Part shown: positions 34,276-42,132 of the stretch, piece after piece | Numbering within the stretch: the first letter of the stretch is position 1 | How the letters are laid out: each line of letters opens with the position of its first letter | DNA from: a virus | IMG/VR virus record: IMGVR_UViG_3300032132_000211 | Location: 1 to 64,000 of that record | Reading direction: 5' to 3' (one strand) | Length of the DNA: 64,000 nt | The notes under the pieces: model-generated | The model's database searches: none | What the model was told of the DNA's origin: nothing | Seen by the model: the letters and a program-made list of their open reading frames with translations, nothing else | Position numbers and translations under genes: made by a program

Positions 34276-34298
34276 ATTATATCACAGTTTTTACTGTG
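34276..34298 (-). promoter_or_regulatory. Late promoter of the tape measure gene with palindromic spacer
   Basis: On the - strand TGA-TATAAT (TATAAT 34281 to 34276) is preceded by a perfect inverted repeat CACAGT-TTTT-ACTGTG (34283-34298, + strand reading) that exactly fills the usual -35/-10 spacer. No good -35 is present. The palindrome could be an operator or an activator site. The transcript has a ~120-nt leader before the ATG at 34151. Confidence 0.55.
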
Positions 34299-34302
34299 AA
34301 GC

Positions 34303-34346
34303 CCATCTAAATATCCCACCCAGAATTAAGTAGGATATTTAGATGG
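34303..34346. terminator. 14-bp inverted repeat between chaperone and tape measure genes
   Basis: CCATCTAAATATCC (34303-34316) and GGATATTTAGATGG (34333-34346) are perfectly complementary, with a 16-nt loop. It begins 5 nt after the stop of the frameshifted chaperone. In the - direction there is no U run after the stem, so it may be an mRNA 3'-end stabiliser or weak terminator rather than a classical intrinsic terminator. Confidence 0.55.
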
Positions 34347-34351
34347 TTTTG

Positions 34352-35079
34352 CTATTCGTCTACCTGGACATTGAAGTTTTTCAAGTCCTGTGCGGTAAAT
34401 TTGTCTACAGATGGGACACCAGACTCAGTGCCTGGGGCTTTATTACGAACTGCATCGGTAGCCTCTTTCTCACGCATATAGCGCAGATTGATGGCGTTCA
34501 CCATAGCTCTGACTTCTTCACCGGACATACAATCTAAGATAATCTCTAAAGACCACCCATATTCGTTTGCCAGCGTGTCAATCGTTGAGGCTATTGGCGT
34601 GTCTCTGTACCGCTGACCAAGTTCTTCGCTGATTCGATAGCCGCTGCTGTCGTCTGATTTTGCAGATACGGAGCTATCTTCTCCCCTATCAGGTCCAATC
34701 TGCTTTTCAATAAAGGGACGATAACACCAAGGATCTCTGTGCTGTCGAGTTCATTCTCGACCCACTCAGTATCCTTGCCCATAACAATCGACATAAATTC
34801 TGTTACCTTTTCAGGAATATTCTGAAGAGCATACTGGATCAGATCCGCAGGCGTCGATTCAACCGGAACCTTTACTTCTGATACGACATTAGTAATAGGA
34901 TCAGTTACCTCTTCTGTTACGGTGCGATTGGATTGCTCTACGATGATTGCAACACTGCCTTCGATGATCTTAAGAAGCTGTAGCTCCTTCTTCCATGAAA
35001 GCTTGGGAATTTTAACTTTGTCGCCACTGACTGTGACGACTTTATTGTTCTCTGGAACGAAAATTTTTACATCTGACAT
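34352..35079 (-). CDS. Frameshifted tail assembly chaperone (gpGT-like fusion)
   Basis: A -1 slip at the heptamer C-CCT-TTA (34717-34711) joins 123 codons of the chaperone frame to 119 codons in the -1 frame, giving 242 residues and ending at TAG 34354-34352. The -1 frame encodes a convincing second domain: YRISEELGQRYRDTPIAS, NEYGWSLEIILDCM, EEVRAMVNAINLRYM. This matches the conserved siphovirus design in which a short and a frameshifted long chaperone bind the tape measure and tail tube proteins. Codon phase was checked by hand: zero-frame codon starts are divisible by 3, and the fusion stop is in the -1 phase. Confidence 0.8.
34591..35079 (-). CDS. Tail assembly chaperone, short form (gpG-like)
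   Basis: 162 residues, mostly helical after a short beta start (VKIFVPENNKVVTVSG), containing KLSWKKELQLLKIIEG and EYVENEL-like acidic helices (GKDTEWVENELDST). Position between the tail tube gene and the tape measure gene identifies it as the tail assembly chaperone. It ends at TAG 34593-34591 when no frameshift occurs. AAGGAGACACAAAG precedes the ATG. Confidence 0.78.
   Translation of the reverse strand: MSDVKIFVPENNKVVTVSGDKVKIPKLSWKKELQLLKIIEGSVAIIVEQSNRTVTEEVTDPITNVVSEVKVPVESTPADLIQYALQNIPEKVTEFMSIVMGKDTEWVENELDSTEILGVIVPLLKSRLDLIGEKIAPYLQNQTTAAAIESAKNLVSGTETRQ
34711..34717 (-). other. Programmed -1 frameshift heptamer CCCTTTA
   Basis: On the - strand C-CCT-TTA fits the X-XXY-YYZ rule in the zero frame (CCT starts at 34716, TTA at 34713). 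Slippage lets tRNA re-pair as CCC-TTT and continue with ATT GAA AAG. The downstream -1 frame is open for 119 codons. Confidence 0.8.
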
Positions 35080-35139
35080 CTTTGTGTCTCCTTTTTTAAT
35101 AGTAAAACTTGGAAGTTTGACTCCTCAGTATAAGTTTAT

Positions 35140-35733
35140 TTAGACTTTCTGTAACGAAATTCGGAACAACTGCTGCTCTGTAGCAAGCGCGGGACCCAGT
35201 AGACCAGTGGTTTGACTCCACTCGAAACCTGAGTTAATCGCATTAAACGAATAAGGAATTTCGTGTAGGTCGTCGCCAAAAGTAACAGTCATCTCGCCTG
35301 CACCCTGTGCAGCCCAAATCCTAATGGTTAGTGTATAACCAGAAGGCATGACGTGTACAAATTTAGCAGCAACGTCGGCAATGTTAAGATCTCCACCAAA
35401 TCCATATGTTTCTGGATCTGAAGACTCTTGAGCAACACCAGCGCCTAGTGCTAGATTAAGCTGAGTCAGGTCCCATTCGAGACCATTGACAGTTAGGCTA
35501 GCAGTTTCAGCTGTGACAAACTGTTTGACGAGAGTGATGGGTGAACCCTGGTTCACGTCAAGCTTAGTCCTAGTTACGTTAAATGTTCCACCTGAACGTA
35601 CGGCTCCAACATCGACAAGGTCGAGTGCTTCGTCAACGGCCTTTGCACCACCGGCAGTGATGCCAACGATGGAAAGGACGCCAGGTCCGAACGAAAATTT
35701 CAGGGGGTCATTAGTAGGAATATTTACAGCCAC
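35140..35733 (-). CDS. Major tail tube protein
   Basis: 197 residues, all-beta, rich in Gly and Thr (VGAVRSGGTFNVTRTKLDVNQG, in parts SGGTFNVTRTKLDV; EWDLTQLNLALGAG; IPYSFNAINSGFEW), the composition of siphovirus tail tube subunits. It begins at GTG 35733 with GTTGGAGG 7-8 nt upstream. It is followed by the chaperone and tape measure genes. Its own promoter and ~110-nt leader fit a protein needed in many copies. Confidence 0.8.
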   Translation of the reverse strand: MAVNIPTNDPLKFSFGPGVLSIVGITAGGAKAVDEALDLVDVGAVRSGGTFNVTRTKLDVNQGSPITLVKQFVTAETASLTVNGLEWDLTQLNLALGAGVAQESSDPETYGFGGDLNIADVAAKFVHVMPSGYTLTIRIWAAQGAGEMTVTFGDDLHEIPYSFNAINSGFEWSQTTGLLGPALATEQQLFRISLQKV

Positions 35734-35848
35734 TTAAAGTACCTCCAACAAAAATTATGACTTTAACCAGGACCCTACTTCTCGGTGCGGAGAATTAGAG
35801 CGTCATGTCTGGGCGAATATTGGGGTTGTAGTCGCACCACCATAATGT

Positions 35849-35877
35849 ATTATATCACAAACAAGTAAAATTTACAG
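35849..35877 (-). promoter_or_regulatory. Late promoter of the tail tube gene
   Basis: On the - strand CTGTAA (35877-35872), 17-bp spacer, TGA-TATAAT (TATAAT 35854 to 35849). This is the only late-type site with a fair -35. The leader to GTG 35733 is about 110 nt. Confidence 0.6.
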
Positions 35878-35878
35878 G

Positions 35879-36139
35879 TTATTTATCGGTTTGTTCAGTA
35901 ATAGTAGCTAGATTCCCGCATGAACGACATAAAATGCTGAACGATTTAGGGTCTTGGACAAAGACATATAGGTCTTTATACTTAACTCGAATCTGACTCT
36001 TCGTTTCACGGTCAACGAAAGCTAGCAATGAATCACACTTGGTGCATTTAAAAGGGATGTCTCTACACGAGTCTGCGATAGAGTACTCAGCGTCTACGCG
36101 AGAGGATTTTCTCTGTGGGTTTCCATTATTGTTTCTCAT
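35879..36139 (-). CDS. Small zinc-ribbon protein (Com-like?)
   Basis: 86 residues with FKCTKCDSLLAF and ILCRSCGNLATI, two CxxC pairs 35-40 residues apart forming a zinc ribbon. Small zinc-ribbon proteins of this type include phage Mu Com, a translational regulator; similarity here is limited to the cysteine pattern. It lies between the tail terminator and tail tube genes, an unusual place for a regulator, and might control tail gene translation. Confidence 0.55.
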   Translation of the reverse strand: MRNNNGNPQRKSSRVDAEYSIADSCRDIPFKCTKCDSLLAFVDRETKSQIRVKYKDLYVFVQDPKSFSILCRSCGNLATITEQTDK

Positions 36140-36167
36140 TTATTTTTCCTTATTAGACTTAATAGTC

Positions 36168-36584
36168 TTATGGTGTTTCTATGGTTTTGACCTGCCAAGT
36201 GTTGCTGTAAACGTATAAAAGCTTATCCCCATACAGTCCTGATGCATCTATTGGCAGCGTGTCCTCTCGTATGATAAAGTAGTCTTGGTTATCAGTATCC
36301 GAGAAAAGTTCTGTGTTTATAAGTGACTTAAGTTGTTTGTAAATCTTGGCAGCTTCGTCTACGGAGTTATCTGAAATGAAGGACATGTCCAGCAAGATCA
36401 CATTAGATGCATAGTTGTCTGCATCTGGGAACCCTCCCATAAGGGAAAAGGTTATCATCGGGAATGTGTTTGTATCAGTCTCCAGGTCTACGTTTTCTGG
36501 AAAGAACCTTGTCCCTATCATATCGTATAAGGTTGAGTCTGCCAGTGCTGTAGCCCTGAGTTTCTGTTGTATAAAAGCTATCAT
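36168..36584 (-). CDS. Tail terminator / tail completion protein (DUF3168-like)
   Basis: 138 residues opening MIAFIQQKLRATALADSTLYDMIGTRFFPENV with PMITFSLMGG and IRLDMSFIS-like strands (VILLDMSFISDN); the pattern of short helix, G-x-R-x-(F/Y), then beta strands, matches siphovirus tail completion proteins of the DUF3168 type. The start overlaps the stop of the gp10-like gene as ATGA. It sits directly before the tail tube block, as expected. Confidence 0.65.
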   Translation of the reverse strand: MIAFIQQKLRATALADSTLYDMIGTRFFPENVDLETDTNTFPMITFSLMGGFPDADNYASNVILLDMSFISDNSVDEAAKIYKQLKSLINTELFSDTDNQDYFIIREDTLPIDASGLYGDKLLYVYSNTWQVKTIETP

Positions 36585-37222
36585 TTTTTCTTTAGTTCTC
36601 TCTTAACATTATTTTCGACAGCGCGGATCGTTCTCCGCTGTAGAATATCCATCACCAGCGCGAGACGTAAAACGTTCCTGCCAACTATCTTTTCATTGCC
36701 TAGCAGGACAGCTGGGACGTACTCTCCAGGTTGCATACCTGTGATGTACTTCGTAAGTGCCCACTTGTTACCACCCTTCTTAGAGGTGACAACAAACTTG
36801 CCAACAAAAAGCTTCTTTCTCGGCCAGTCAACCTTATTTCTAGTAGCTCTTCCTGGCGGCGTCTTCGGTATCAACGTTTTAGAATACCCGATCTCACTTG
36901 AAACTGAGGTATTGGTCTTAGAAGGCATCCGACGCAAGCTGCTTCTCATACGCCCAGTCCTGACACCAATAGAGCCTCTCCCTGGTGGGGCAGGCATTTC
37001 CAAGCCTGAGCCTGGCTGAGCCTGGCCCTTTGCGAACTTCCTGTTAACGCCGATGTAGTTGTTCTTCCATCCAGTCCCACCCATAGAAGCTAGAACGTCT
37101 CCGTAGAGCTTTTCTGAGCTTTCTTTAACACCAGCTTCCGCACCAGTCAAAGCACGGTCAACCACTCTCTTTAAGTTGGTTTTAACTATGTCAAGACCTT
37201 TTATTTCAAATTTAATAGGCAT
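36581..37222 (-). CDS. HK97 gp10-like head-tail joining protein
   Basis: 213 residues from ATG 37222. A longer frame starts at GTG 37240, but an extended -10 (TGG-TATAAT, 37234 to 37229) lies 6 nt before ATG 37222, so transcription would start at that ATG. FEIKGLDIVKTNLKRVVDRA, given as FEIKGLDIVKTNL, and the basic C-terminus resemble HK97 gp10/minor tail completion proteins, and position between connector and tail terminator agrees. No RBS is visible, consistent with a leaderless mRNA. Confidence 0.65.
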   Translation of the reverse strand: MPIKFEIKGLDIVKTNLKRVVDRALTGAEAGVKESSEKLYGDVLASMGGTGWKNNYIGVNRKFAKGQAQPGSGLEMPAPPGRGSIGVRTGRMRSSLRRMPSKTNTSVSSEIGYSKTLIPKTPPGRATRNKVDWPRKKLFVGKFVVTSKKGGNKWALTKYITGMQPGEYVPAVLLGNEKIVGRNVLRLALVMDILQRRTIRAVENNVKRELKKK

Positions 37223-37228
37223 ATACTT

Positions 37229-37237
37229 ATTATACCA
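37229..37237 (-). promoter_or_regulatory. Extended -10 (TGGTATAAT), leaderless start at 37222
   Basis: On the - strand TGG-TATAAT, TATAAT 37234 to 37229; 6 nt to ATG 37222. It overlaps the 3' end of the glycosyltransferase gene, giving the tail-completion genes a separate start of transcription. No clear -35. Confidence 0.55.
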
Positions 37238-39635
37238 CACTCCCAGGATTTCCTACCTTCACATGCGCTGCAGCCAGTGGCTGCAGCTTGGTGTAGATCT
37301 CCCTTACGGAGTTCAACATGTCGGCATCTGCGTGCATACCATCGGTACACTTAATGATCTCGAAAGCCTCGGTGATCTTCATCAGACTCAGCTCTCTCCA
37401 GGCAGCAATGAGATCCGGGTTGACGCTCACCGCTGTACGGAGAAGCTCCTCTGCCCTAGGCAGGTTCCCGTAGTTGCGATAATGCAAAGCAAGCTCGAAC
37501 ATAGCCTTGGAATTGTCTGGGTTGTCTACAAGCTCTAGTTCCAGCAACTCTGCGTAGACAGCTAACTTCTTATGAATCTTCTCATCAGGCTCCAAGAACC
37601 CCGTGTTAACAGACTTGATGTTGTAATCCTCTGAGTGAATTTTAGGGTAGGGGAGGAGTGCCTTGTCCAATGTCTCATGTACCCTACCACTGTAGAAGTA
37701 CTTAGGAGAGTTCTTGAAAATCCTAGGCTGGAAGGTTGTTACCCTGTGGCCTGTCTTCTGTACGTTCTCTAGACGCCAAACAGCAACCTCTGGACCTTTT
37801 GGAAGCATGGCTATAATCTTATGTAGCCCACCTTCTTCCAGCCGCTCATCGGGGTCGATGTGCATACAATACTTGGAGGTAGACAGCTCGATACATCTGT
37901 TTCGTACAGCGGAGAAGTTCTTGTTTAGATCCATCTTCGTGTAAGGAACACCTACCATATCTAGGTTCTTCATAGTGTTGTCTGTTGACCCGGTGTCGAT
38001 AAGAATGAACTCATCCACAATGGCGAAGTACTGCATCAGCATCAGGCCAATATTCATTTCTTCATTGAGCATCATTGTGTTAACAGATAGTGTCCAAGGT
38101 TTCGGGGCCATCATTGTCAGGCCAGACTCGTTAGTGAGGTGGTCGTATCCGTTGTCTCCTACTAGAGACTGCTTAATAGAGTCTGGGGTGGTGTCGATCT
38201 TTTCGTACCACTCCTTCTTTTCTTTGGTTCTCTCGAAATCAATATACCCGTAATGGTCTACCGACAAGTTACAAGGCATGCTACAGCTCATTGGAATACT
38301 GATTGGGATTCCGCCTGTGTGAAGACCTGGATCGTCAACAGACATCTTTGGACGTAATTTAGGTTTAAACACGTTCTTCCACATACGCCGCATGAACATC
38401 GTGCCCCAGTTGCCGTCAGTTCTGGCAAGCTCCTTGGAGCGCCAGAAGTTGTTGAAGTACATTTCGTAGCACAGAATGTTTGGGTCCAACGGATGCATCA
38501 GCGTCTGGACACGTTCTGCTTTAGCGCCCTCCGAGAAACACTCATCATGGTCCATCATAATGCACCAATCGAAGTCTGCGTCGTAAGCTGCTTGTAAGAG
38601 GTTCAGCCGATCCCTGGTTTCGCTAAAGCCAGCTGACTTTTTAACTGGAATGAACTGCCGTAGCTTATCACCGAACATTTCCTTAGCGATTTCGTAAGTC
38701 AGCAGTTTTGACCTGTCAGATAGAATTATAACACCATCAACCAGCGGCAAGTTCCTAGCTGCACAGTCACGGAATAATTGCAATTGTTCCTCGTCGTCAA
38801 TTTTAACGCGCTGTGTTAAAAGCAATGTCTTCGTATCTTTTTCAATATACTTATTAACGTAAGTAGCCCAGTTAGCTACCCCGCGAGACAGTTCGGGGAA
38901 AAGCTTGTCAAGAGTTTTGTGGCCCTTGTGGTAGATAAAGCACGTAGGCGAGATTACTGACGCGAAGCCAGCCTCTGTAGCCCTGTGGACAAAGTCGTTA
39001 TCACAGAAACCACCTGGGGAGAATCTCTCGTCAATTCCGCCTATCTTTTCATAGACAGCACGGGTCATCATCAAGCAAAAGCCGCTCAGGAAGCCTACCA
39101 TAGAGTAGTCTACATTCCAAACACTGCCGTCGTTTTGTTGTCCCTTCTCTGCTTGCAATCTACGAGTTTCTCTATCCAGATCGGCTATTACTTTAGGAAT
39201 GTCTTTGATCGTAGCCTCCTGCAAGCTTTGGTGAGACTGCATTCCAGCTGCGTTATTAGACAGCGGGCCTACGAGACCTACGTTGTCGTGATGGAAGTTA
39301 GGAGTCGTAATGCCCCTTAGCATACGCTCCAGCCAGTTTTCACAAACTACCGTATCGTCATTGAGCCACACAATGTACTTGCCTGTTGATGCTGCCATGC
39401 CCTGATTTGTTGCTGTACAAAAGCCTTTGTTGTCCTCGTTGGTGATGACCTTTAAGTTCTTTACAGTCTTGTTTTCTGCAAGGTATTCTAGGAATTTTGG
39501 AGTGTTGTCTGTTGAGCCGTTGTCTACTACGATTAATTCTAGGTCGTCTAAGTTTGAACAACTTACTATTGATTCTGTACACTCAATTAGATCTTGAACA
39601 TTATCCACCGTTGGAATTATTACACTAAATTTCAT
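37230..39635 (-). CDS. Multi-domain glycosyltransferase with TPR end
   Basis: 801 residues with three GT-A-like regions. Residues about 1-260: GT2 with FSVIIPTVDN, LIVVDNGSTDN, YIVWLNDDTV and RFSPGGFCDNDF. Residues about 300-500: a second region with DWCIMMDHDECF (DxD-like). Residues about 515-690: TLSVNTMMLNEEMN, FILIDTGSTDNT, YCMHIDPDERL. The last ~100 residues are TPR-like (AMFELALHYRNYGNLPRAEELL). Large multi-domain glycosyltransferases occur in phages with glycosylated surfaces. It sits in the structural module and is expressed late, so virion proteins are plausible acceptors (inference). Confidence 0.8.
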   Translation of the reverse strand: MKFSVIIPTVDNVQDLIECTESIVSCSNLDDLELIVVDNGSTDNTPKFLEYLAENKTVKNLKVITNEDNKGFCTATNQGMAASTGKYIVWLNDDTVVCENWLERMLRGITTPNFHHDNVGLVGPLSNNAAGMQSHQSLQEATIKDIPKVIADLDRETRRLQAEKGQQNDGSVWNVDYSMVGFLSGFCLMMTRAVYEKIGGIDERFSPGGFCDNDFVHRATEAGFASVISPTCFIYHKGHKTLDKLFPELSRGVANWATYVNKYIEKDTKTLLLTQRVKIDDEEQLQLFRDCAARNLPLVDGVIILSDRSKLLTYEIAKEMFGDKLRQFIPVKKSAGFSETRDRLNLLQAAYDADFDWCIMMDHDECFSEGAKAERVQTLMHPLDPNILCYEMYFNNFWRSKELARTDGNWGTMFMRRMWKNVFKPKLRPKMSVDDPGLHTGGIPISIPMSCSMPCNLSVDHYGYIDFERTKEKKEWYEKIDTTPDSIKQSLVGDNGYDHLTNESGLTMMAPKPWTLSVNTMMLNEEMNIGLMLMQYFAIVDEFILIDTGSTDNTMKNLDMVGVPYTKMDLNKNFSAVRNRCIELSTSKYCMHIDPDERLEEGGLHKIIAMLPKGPEVAVWRLENVQKTGHRVTTFQPRIFKNSPKYFYSGRVHETLDKALLPYPKIHSEDYNIKSVNTGFLEPDEKIHKKLAVYAELLELELVDNPDNSKAMFELALHYRNYGNLPRAEELLRTAVSVNPDLIAAWRELSLMKITEAFEIIKCTDGMHADADMLNSVREIYTKLQPLAAAHVKVGNPGSVV

Positions 39636-39677
39636 ACTTTCTCTCCTGCCTCTAGGGCGTTTTACTAAGTTTTAAAA

Positions 39678-40274
39678 CTATTCTTTTCTGCCGAGCAAAC
39701 ATTCCGTGTGATGATACCCAAAGGAATCTGACACGTCATTTACATCTGTGACTGTGAATTTCTCAAGGGTAGCTAGGTCTGTAACTATATCCTTATAAGA
39801 TATTATACCAGTTCCAGCGAGTGAAAACAAGGCTTTTGTGTCCGCATCGCCAACTAGGTCGTTATTTATTTCTAGTCTGCTTTTCTTCACTGAACTGAAC
39901 CTGGCTTTCGATGTGGTTAAGATTGTAGATAGCGTCAGAAGGGGCTGTCCCGATCTGGTGCGGCTCTCGATTGATAGGGTAGCTGCTGATCCGCCTGATG
40001 TAGATACAGTTGAAAGGCCGTCGAAGTAATTGATGGACACTCTAGTATCTGGGCCTACGCCATCAAATGTGATGATCTCGGTCTTAGTAGCCCCACCCTG
40101 GATGCCTGTTAGAGTAACTGTCGCGGTGGACCCAGCTGTCACGGTCAACTCAAACGTAGCTGCCTGGTCTGGGAAGGTTTGAGCGGGTGTTTCACTTACA
40201 GGTAAAGCTGTAGCGGCGAGGAGCGTATCTCCCAGTCGTTCTAGCTTTATATTGTCTATTAAAAGTTCTTCCAT
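39678..40274 (-). CDS. Putative virion protein, beta-rich
   Basis: 198 residues with Thr/Ser-rich beta strands (TATVTLTGIQGGATKTEIITFDG, in parts TVTLTGIQGG and TEIITFDGVG). The Ig-like composition suggests a decoration or fibre-type domain. It begins at an ATG overlapping the end of the carbohydrate-binding-like gene with no clear RBS, so translation is probably coupled. Function unknown. Confidence 0.55.
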   Translation of the reverse strand: MEELLIDNIKLERLGDTLLAATALPVSETPAQTFPDQAATFELTVTAGSTATVTLTGIQGGATKTEIITFDGVGPDTRVSINYFDGLSTVSTSGGSAATLSIESRTRSGQPLLTLSTILTTSKARFSSVKKSRLEINNDLVGDADTKALFSLAGTGIISYKDIVTDLATLEKFTVTDVNDVSDSFGYHHTECLLGRKE

Positions 40275-40275
40275 T

Positions 40276-41235
40276 TTAGTTACAAGTTACTGCTAACAGT
40301 TCTACTAGTATTCTTAGATCATCGTAGTCTGTCGTGCCGTTAAAATCAAGATCGCAGCTAACATTATTTGGAATAGTTGTGCTTGGCAGTAGCGTCACAG
40401 TTGACGTGGTGGTTGGGAACGAGGAGTAATTGTCTCCTGGTGTCCCGTCTACATTTGTAAGGTAAATCAAATCAATTCCTGGGGACTGCTGCAGGCCATC
40501 AGCTTCTCGCTTGTAGATAGTTAGAGTGTGAGCGCCTTCCGAAACTAGGCCCAGATCAACAGGCTTGAGCCTAACGTCATCGTAGCCATCGCCATCCCAG
40601 AACCATTCATCGAATACTGGGTTGTTGCCGAGCCTAGTGTCAAACGAATCAAAAGTCATCCAAAATGAGTTGGCAGCGTTATCGTCGCCCCCTGATACAG
40701 CCTTCATTCGTATCCACAGCTTCCAGTTTCCCGATGCTGGTATGTCCACGGTGTATTTCACGGAGTCTTGTCTCTGAGAGCCGTTCTTGTCGTCACCAGC
40801 TCCGTTCGGGTAAACAACCGTTCCTGACAAAGCTTCATCATCAAACCCTACTGAGAACGAGCCGCTTATTCCTGTGAAGTCTGCGCTGTCGATATAAAAG
40901 GAATGATCCTCTACTACAGCAAACGCTTCTGCTGGAAATGTCTTGGTGTTAGAGGCCAGTACTACGCCCTCTGGCATAAGGGCTAAGATGCCCACCGTTA
41001 CTTCCTCGCTTATGATGGGGAATGTATCTGTTTCAAATACTATATCGCCTGCTGAGTTTATACCTAGACCTGGGTCAACCTCTGTGACGTACTCCCAATC
41101 TTCCTGGCTGACAACCACTACATGAGAGTCTGCGCCAACACTAGGTTGGAAGCTAACCTTAAACCAGTTGTTGTCACTAGCATAGGCAGAGGTGGCCAGT
41201 AGCAGGCTTAGGGCAAACGCAGTCAGTTTCTTCAT
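40276..41235 (-). CDS. Exported carbohydrate-binding-like protein with half dockerin
   Basis: 319 residues from ATG 41235 (AAAAGGA 9-10 nt upstream). Sec signal peptide MKKLTAFALSLLLATSAYA. Residues about 100-260 resemble a galactose-binding-type beta-sandwich module (YTVDIPASGNWKLWIRM, GAHTLTIYKREADG, GIDLIYLTN), common in CBMs. A Thr/Ser linker (TTTSTVTLLPSTTIP) leads to a single EF-hand-like loop CDLDFNGTTDYDDLRIL, half of a dockerin. It thus shares the linker-plus-Ca-loop end with the 125-2203 and 2277-2795 proteins. Export into the periplasm argues against assembly in the cytoplasmic virion. Confidence 0.7.
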   Translation of the reverse strand: MKKLTAFALSLLLATSAYASDNNWFKVSFQPSVGADSHVVVVSQEDWEYVTEVDPGLGINSAGDIVFETDTFPIISEEVTVGILALMPEGVVLASNTKTFPAEAFAVVEDHSFYIDSADFTGISGSFSVGFDDEALSGTVVYPNGAGDDKNGSQRQDSVKYTVDIPASGNWKLWIRMKAVSGGDDNAANSFWMTFDSFDTRLGNNPVFDEWFWDGDGYDDVRLKPVDLGLVSEGAHTLTIYKREADGLQQSPGIDLIYLTNVDGTPGDNYSSFPTTTSTVTLLPSTTIPNNVSCDLDFNGTTDYDDLRILVELLAVTCN

Positions 41236-41236
41236 G

Positions 41237-42100
41237 TTAAAAAATCCTTTTGCTATAACGTGATAATACACTAGAAATAATTGGGTCTTCTAGTATTGAT
41301 TGTTTCTCAAAGACTATTTTATAGTCACCGATGCTTTCAGATAAGACGCCGTTTCTTAGACGACGCGAATACTCAGCAGTAGCCAACTTCTTAACAGCCA
41401 TCCTGATATCTTCTGGGATGACTGGGAATCCTGCTGTGAACTCAATCACAGTAGGATAAGGGGCTTTAGGGAAAGTGCCGCCGTCTACCCGGCGAATCAC
41501 ACCTTCGGTATCCAGAACCCAATTCCTGATTCCGCCAGTTGAGGCATCCAAGGTTGTACCGTCAATGACGATACTGGTTACGGTGTCTGCTGGGAACGCA
41601 GGTAATATAAGGAAGTTGGAAATTTGCTCGGGATAGAACGTAGTCGTGTATGTTTTATAGCTGAGCACACGGTCCAATGAGTTCTCGATAAAGGCGCTGC
41701 TTGAGCGCACCAGACCGAAAAGCAGGCCGTCCTTACTTGTGTCAGTTATGTTTAAATTAGCTTTAAGCTCATCAACTGTGTAGAGGATGTTAATGTCCTC
41801 TGAAACGATGAGAGTTACGTCCTCTTCGTGGACGTTGTTGGTGCTAGTAAGGCCAGTCTTTACTGTGATCTTGTAGACAGTATCTGCTGTGCCAGCATTA
41901 ATCCTGAATGTAAGTACACCTGATGCGTGGGCTAGTGTTCCCGACGCATAAATGGTGGAAGTCGCATCCGCCCCTCCAACTACTGCTATTACAGTAACGG
42001 TTGCGTTGCCCAGAGTTATAGTCTCTCCAGAAGAGAGAACCGGGGAAAAGTCTATGGATACCGATTTAGTCTCGGCTATTTGCTTTAATATACTCTGCAC
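41237..42100 (-). CDS. Head-tail connector (HK97 gp6-like) with Ig-like N-terminus
   Basis: 287 residues from GTG 42100 with AGGAG 6-8 nt upstream. Residues about 100-285 fit the gp6/Phage_connect_1 pattern (YTVDELKANLNITDTSKDG, given as VDELKANLNI; LVRSSSAFIENSLDRVLSY; IPEDIRMAVKKLATAEYSRR). The first ~95 residues form a beta-rich Ig-like domain (FSPVLSSGETITLGNATV) not usual in gp6. The connector would ring the portal and bind the gp10-like protein. A late-type extended -10 lies 18-19 nt upstream of the start. Confidence 0.7.
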   Translation of the reverse strand: MQSILKQIAETKSVSIDFSPVLSSGETITLGNATVTVIAVVGGADATSTIYASGTLAHASGVLTFRINAGTADTVYKITVKTGLTSTNNVHEEDVTLIVSEDINILYTVDELKANLNITDTSKDGLLFGLVRSSSAFIENSLDRVLSYKTYTTTFYPEQISNFLILPAFPADTVTSIVIDGTTLDASTGGIRNWVLDTEGVIRRVDGGTFPKAPYPTVIEFTAGFPVIPEDIRMAVKKLATAEYSRRLRNGVLSESIGDYKIVFEKQSILEDPIISSVLSRYSKRIF

Positions 42101-42118
42101 TGAACTCTCCTATACTCC

Positions 42119-42127
42119 ATTATATCA
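42119..42127 (-). promoter_or_regulatory. Late-type extended -10 before the connector gene
   Basis: On the - strand TGA-TATAAT, TATAAT 42124 to 42119, in the 32-bp gap between the repeat-protein gene and the connector gene. It leaves room for a short leader with an AGGAG ribosome binding site before GTG 42100. Confidence 0.5.
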
Positions 42128-42132
42128 GATTT

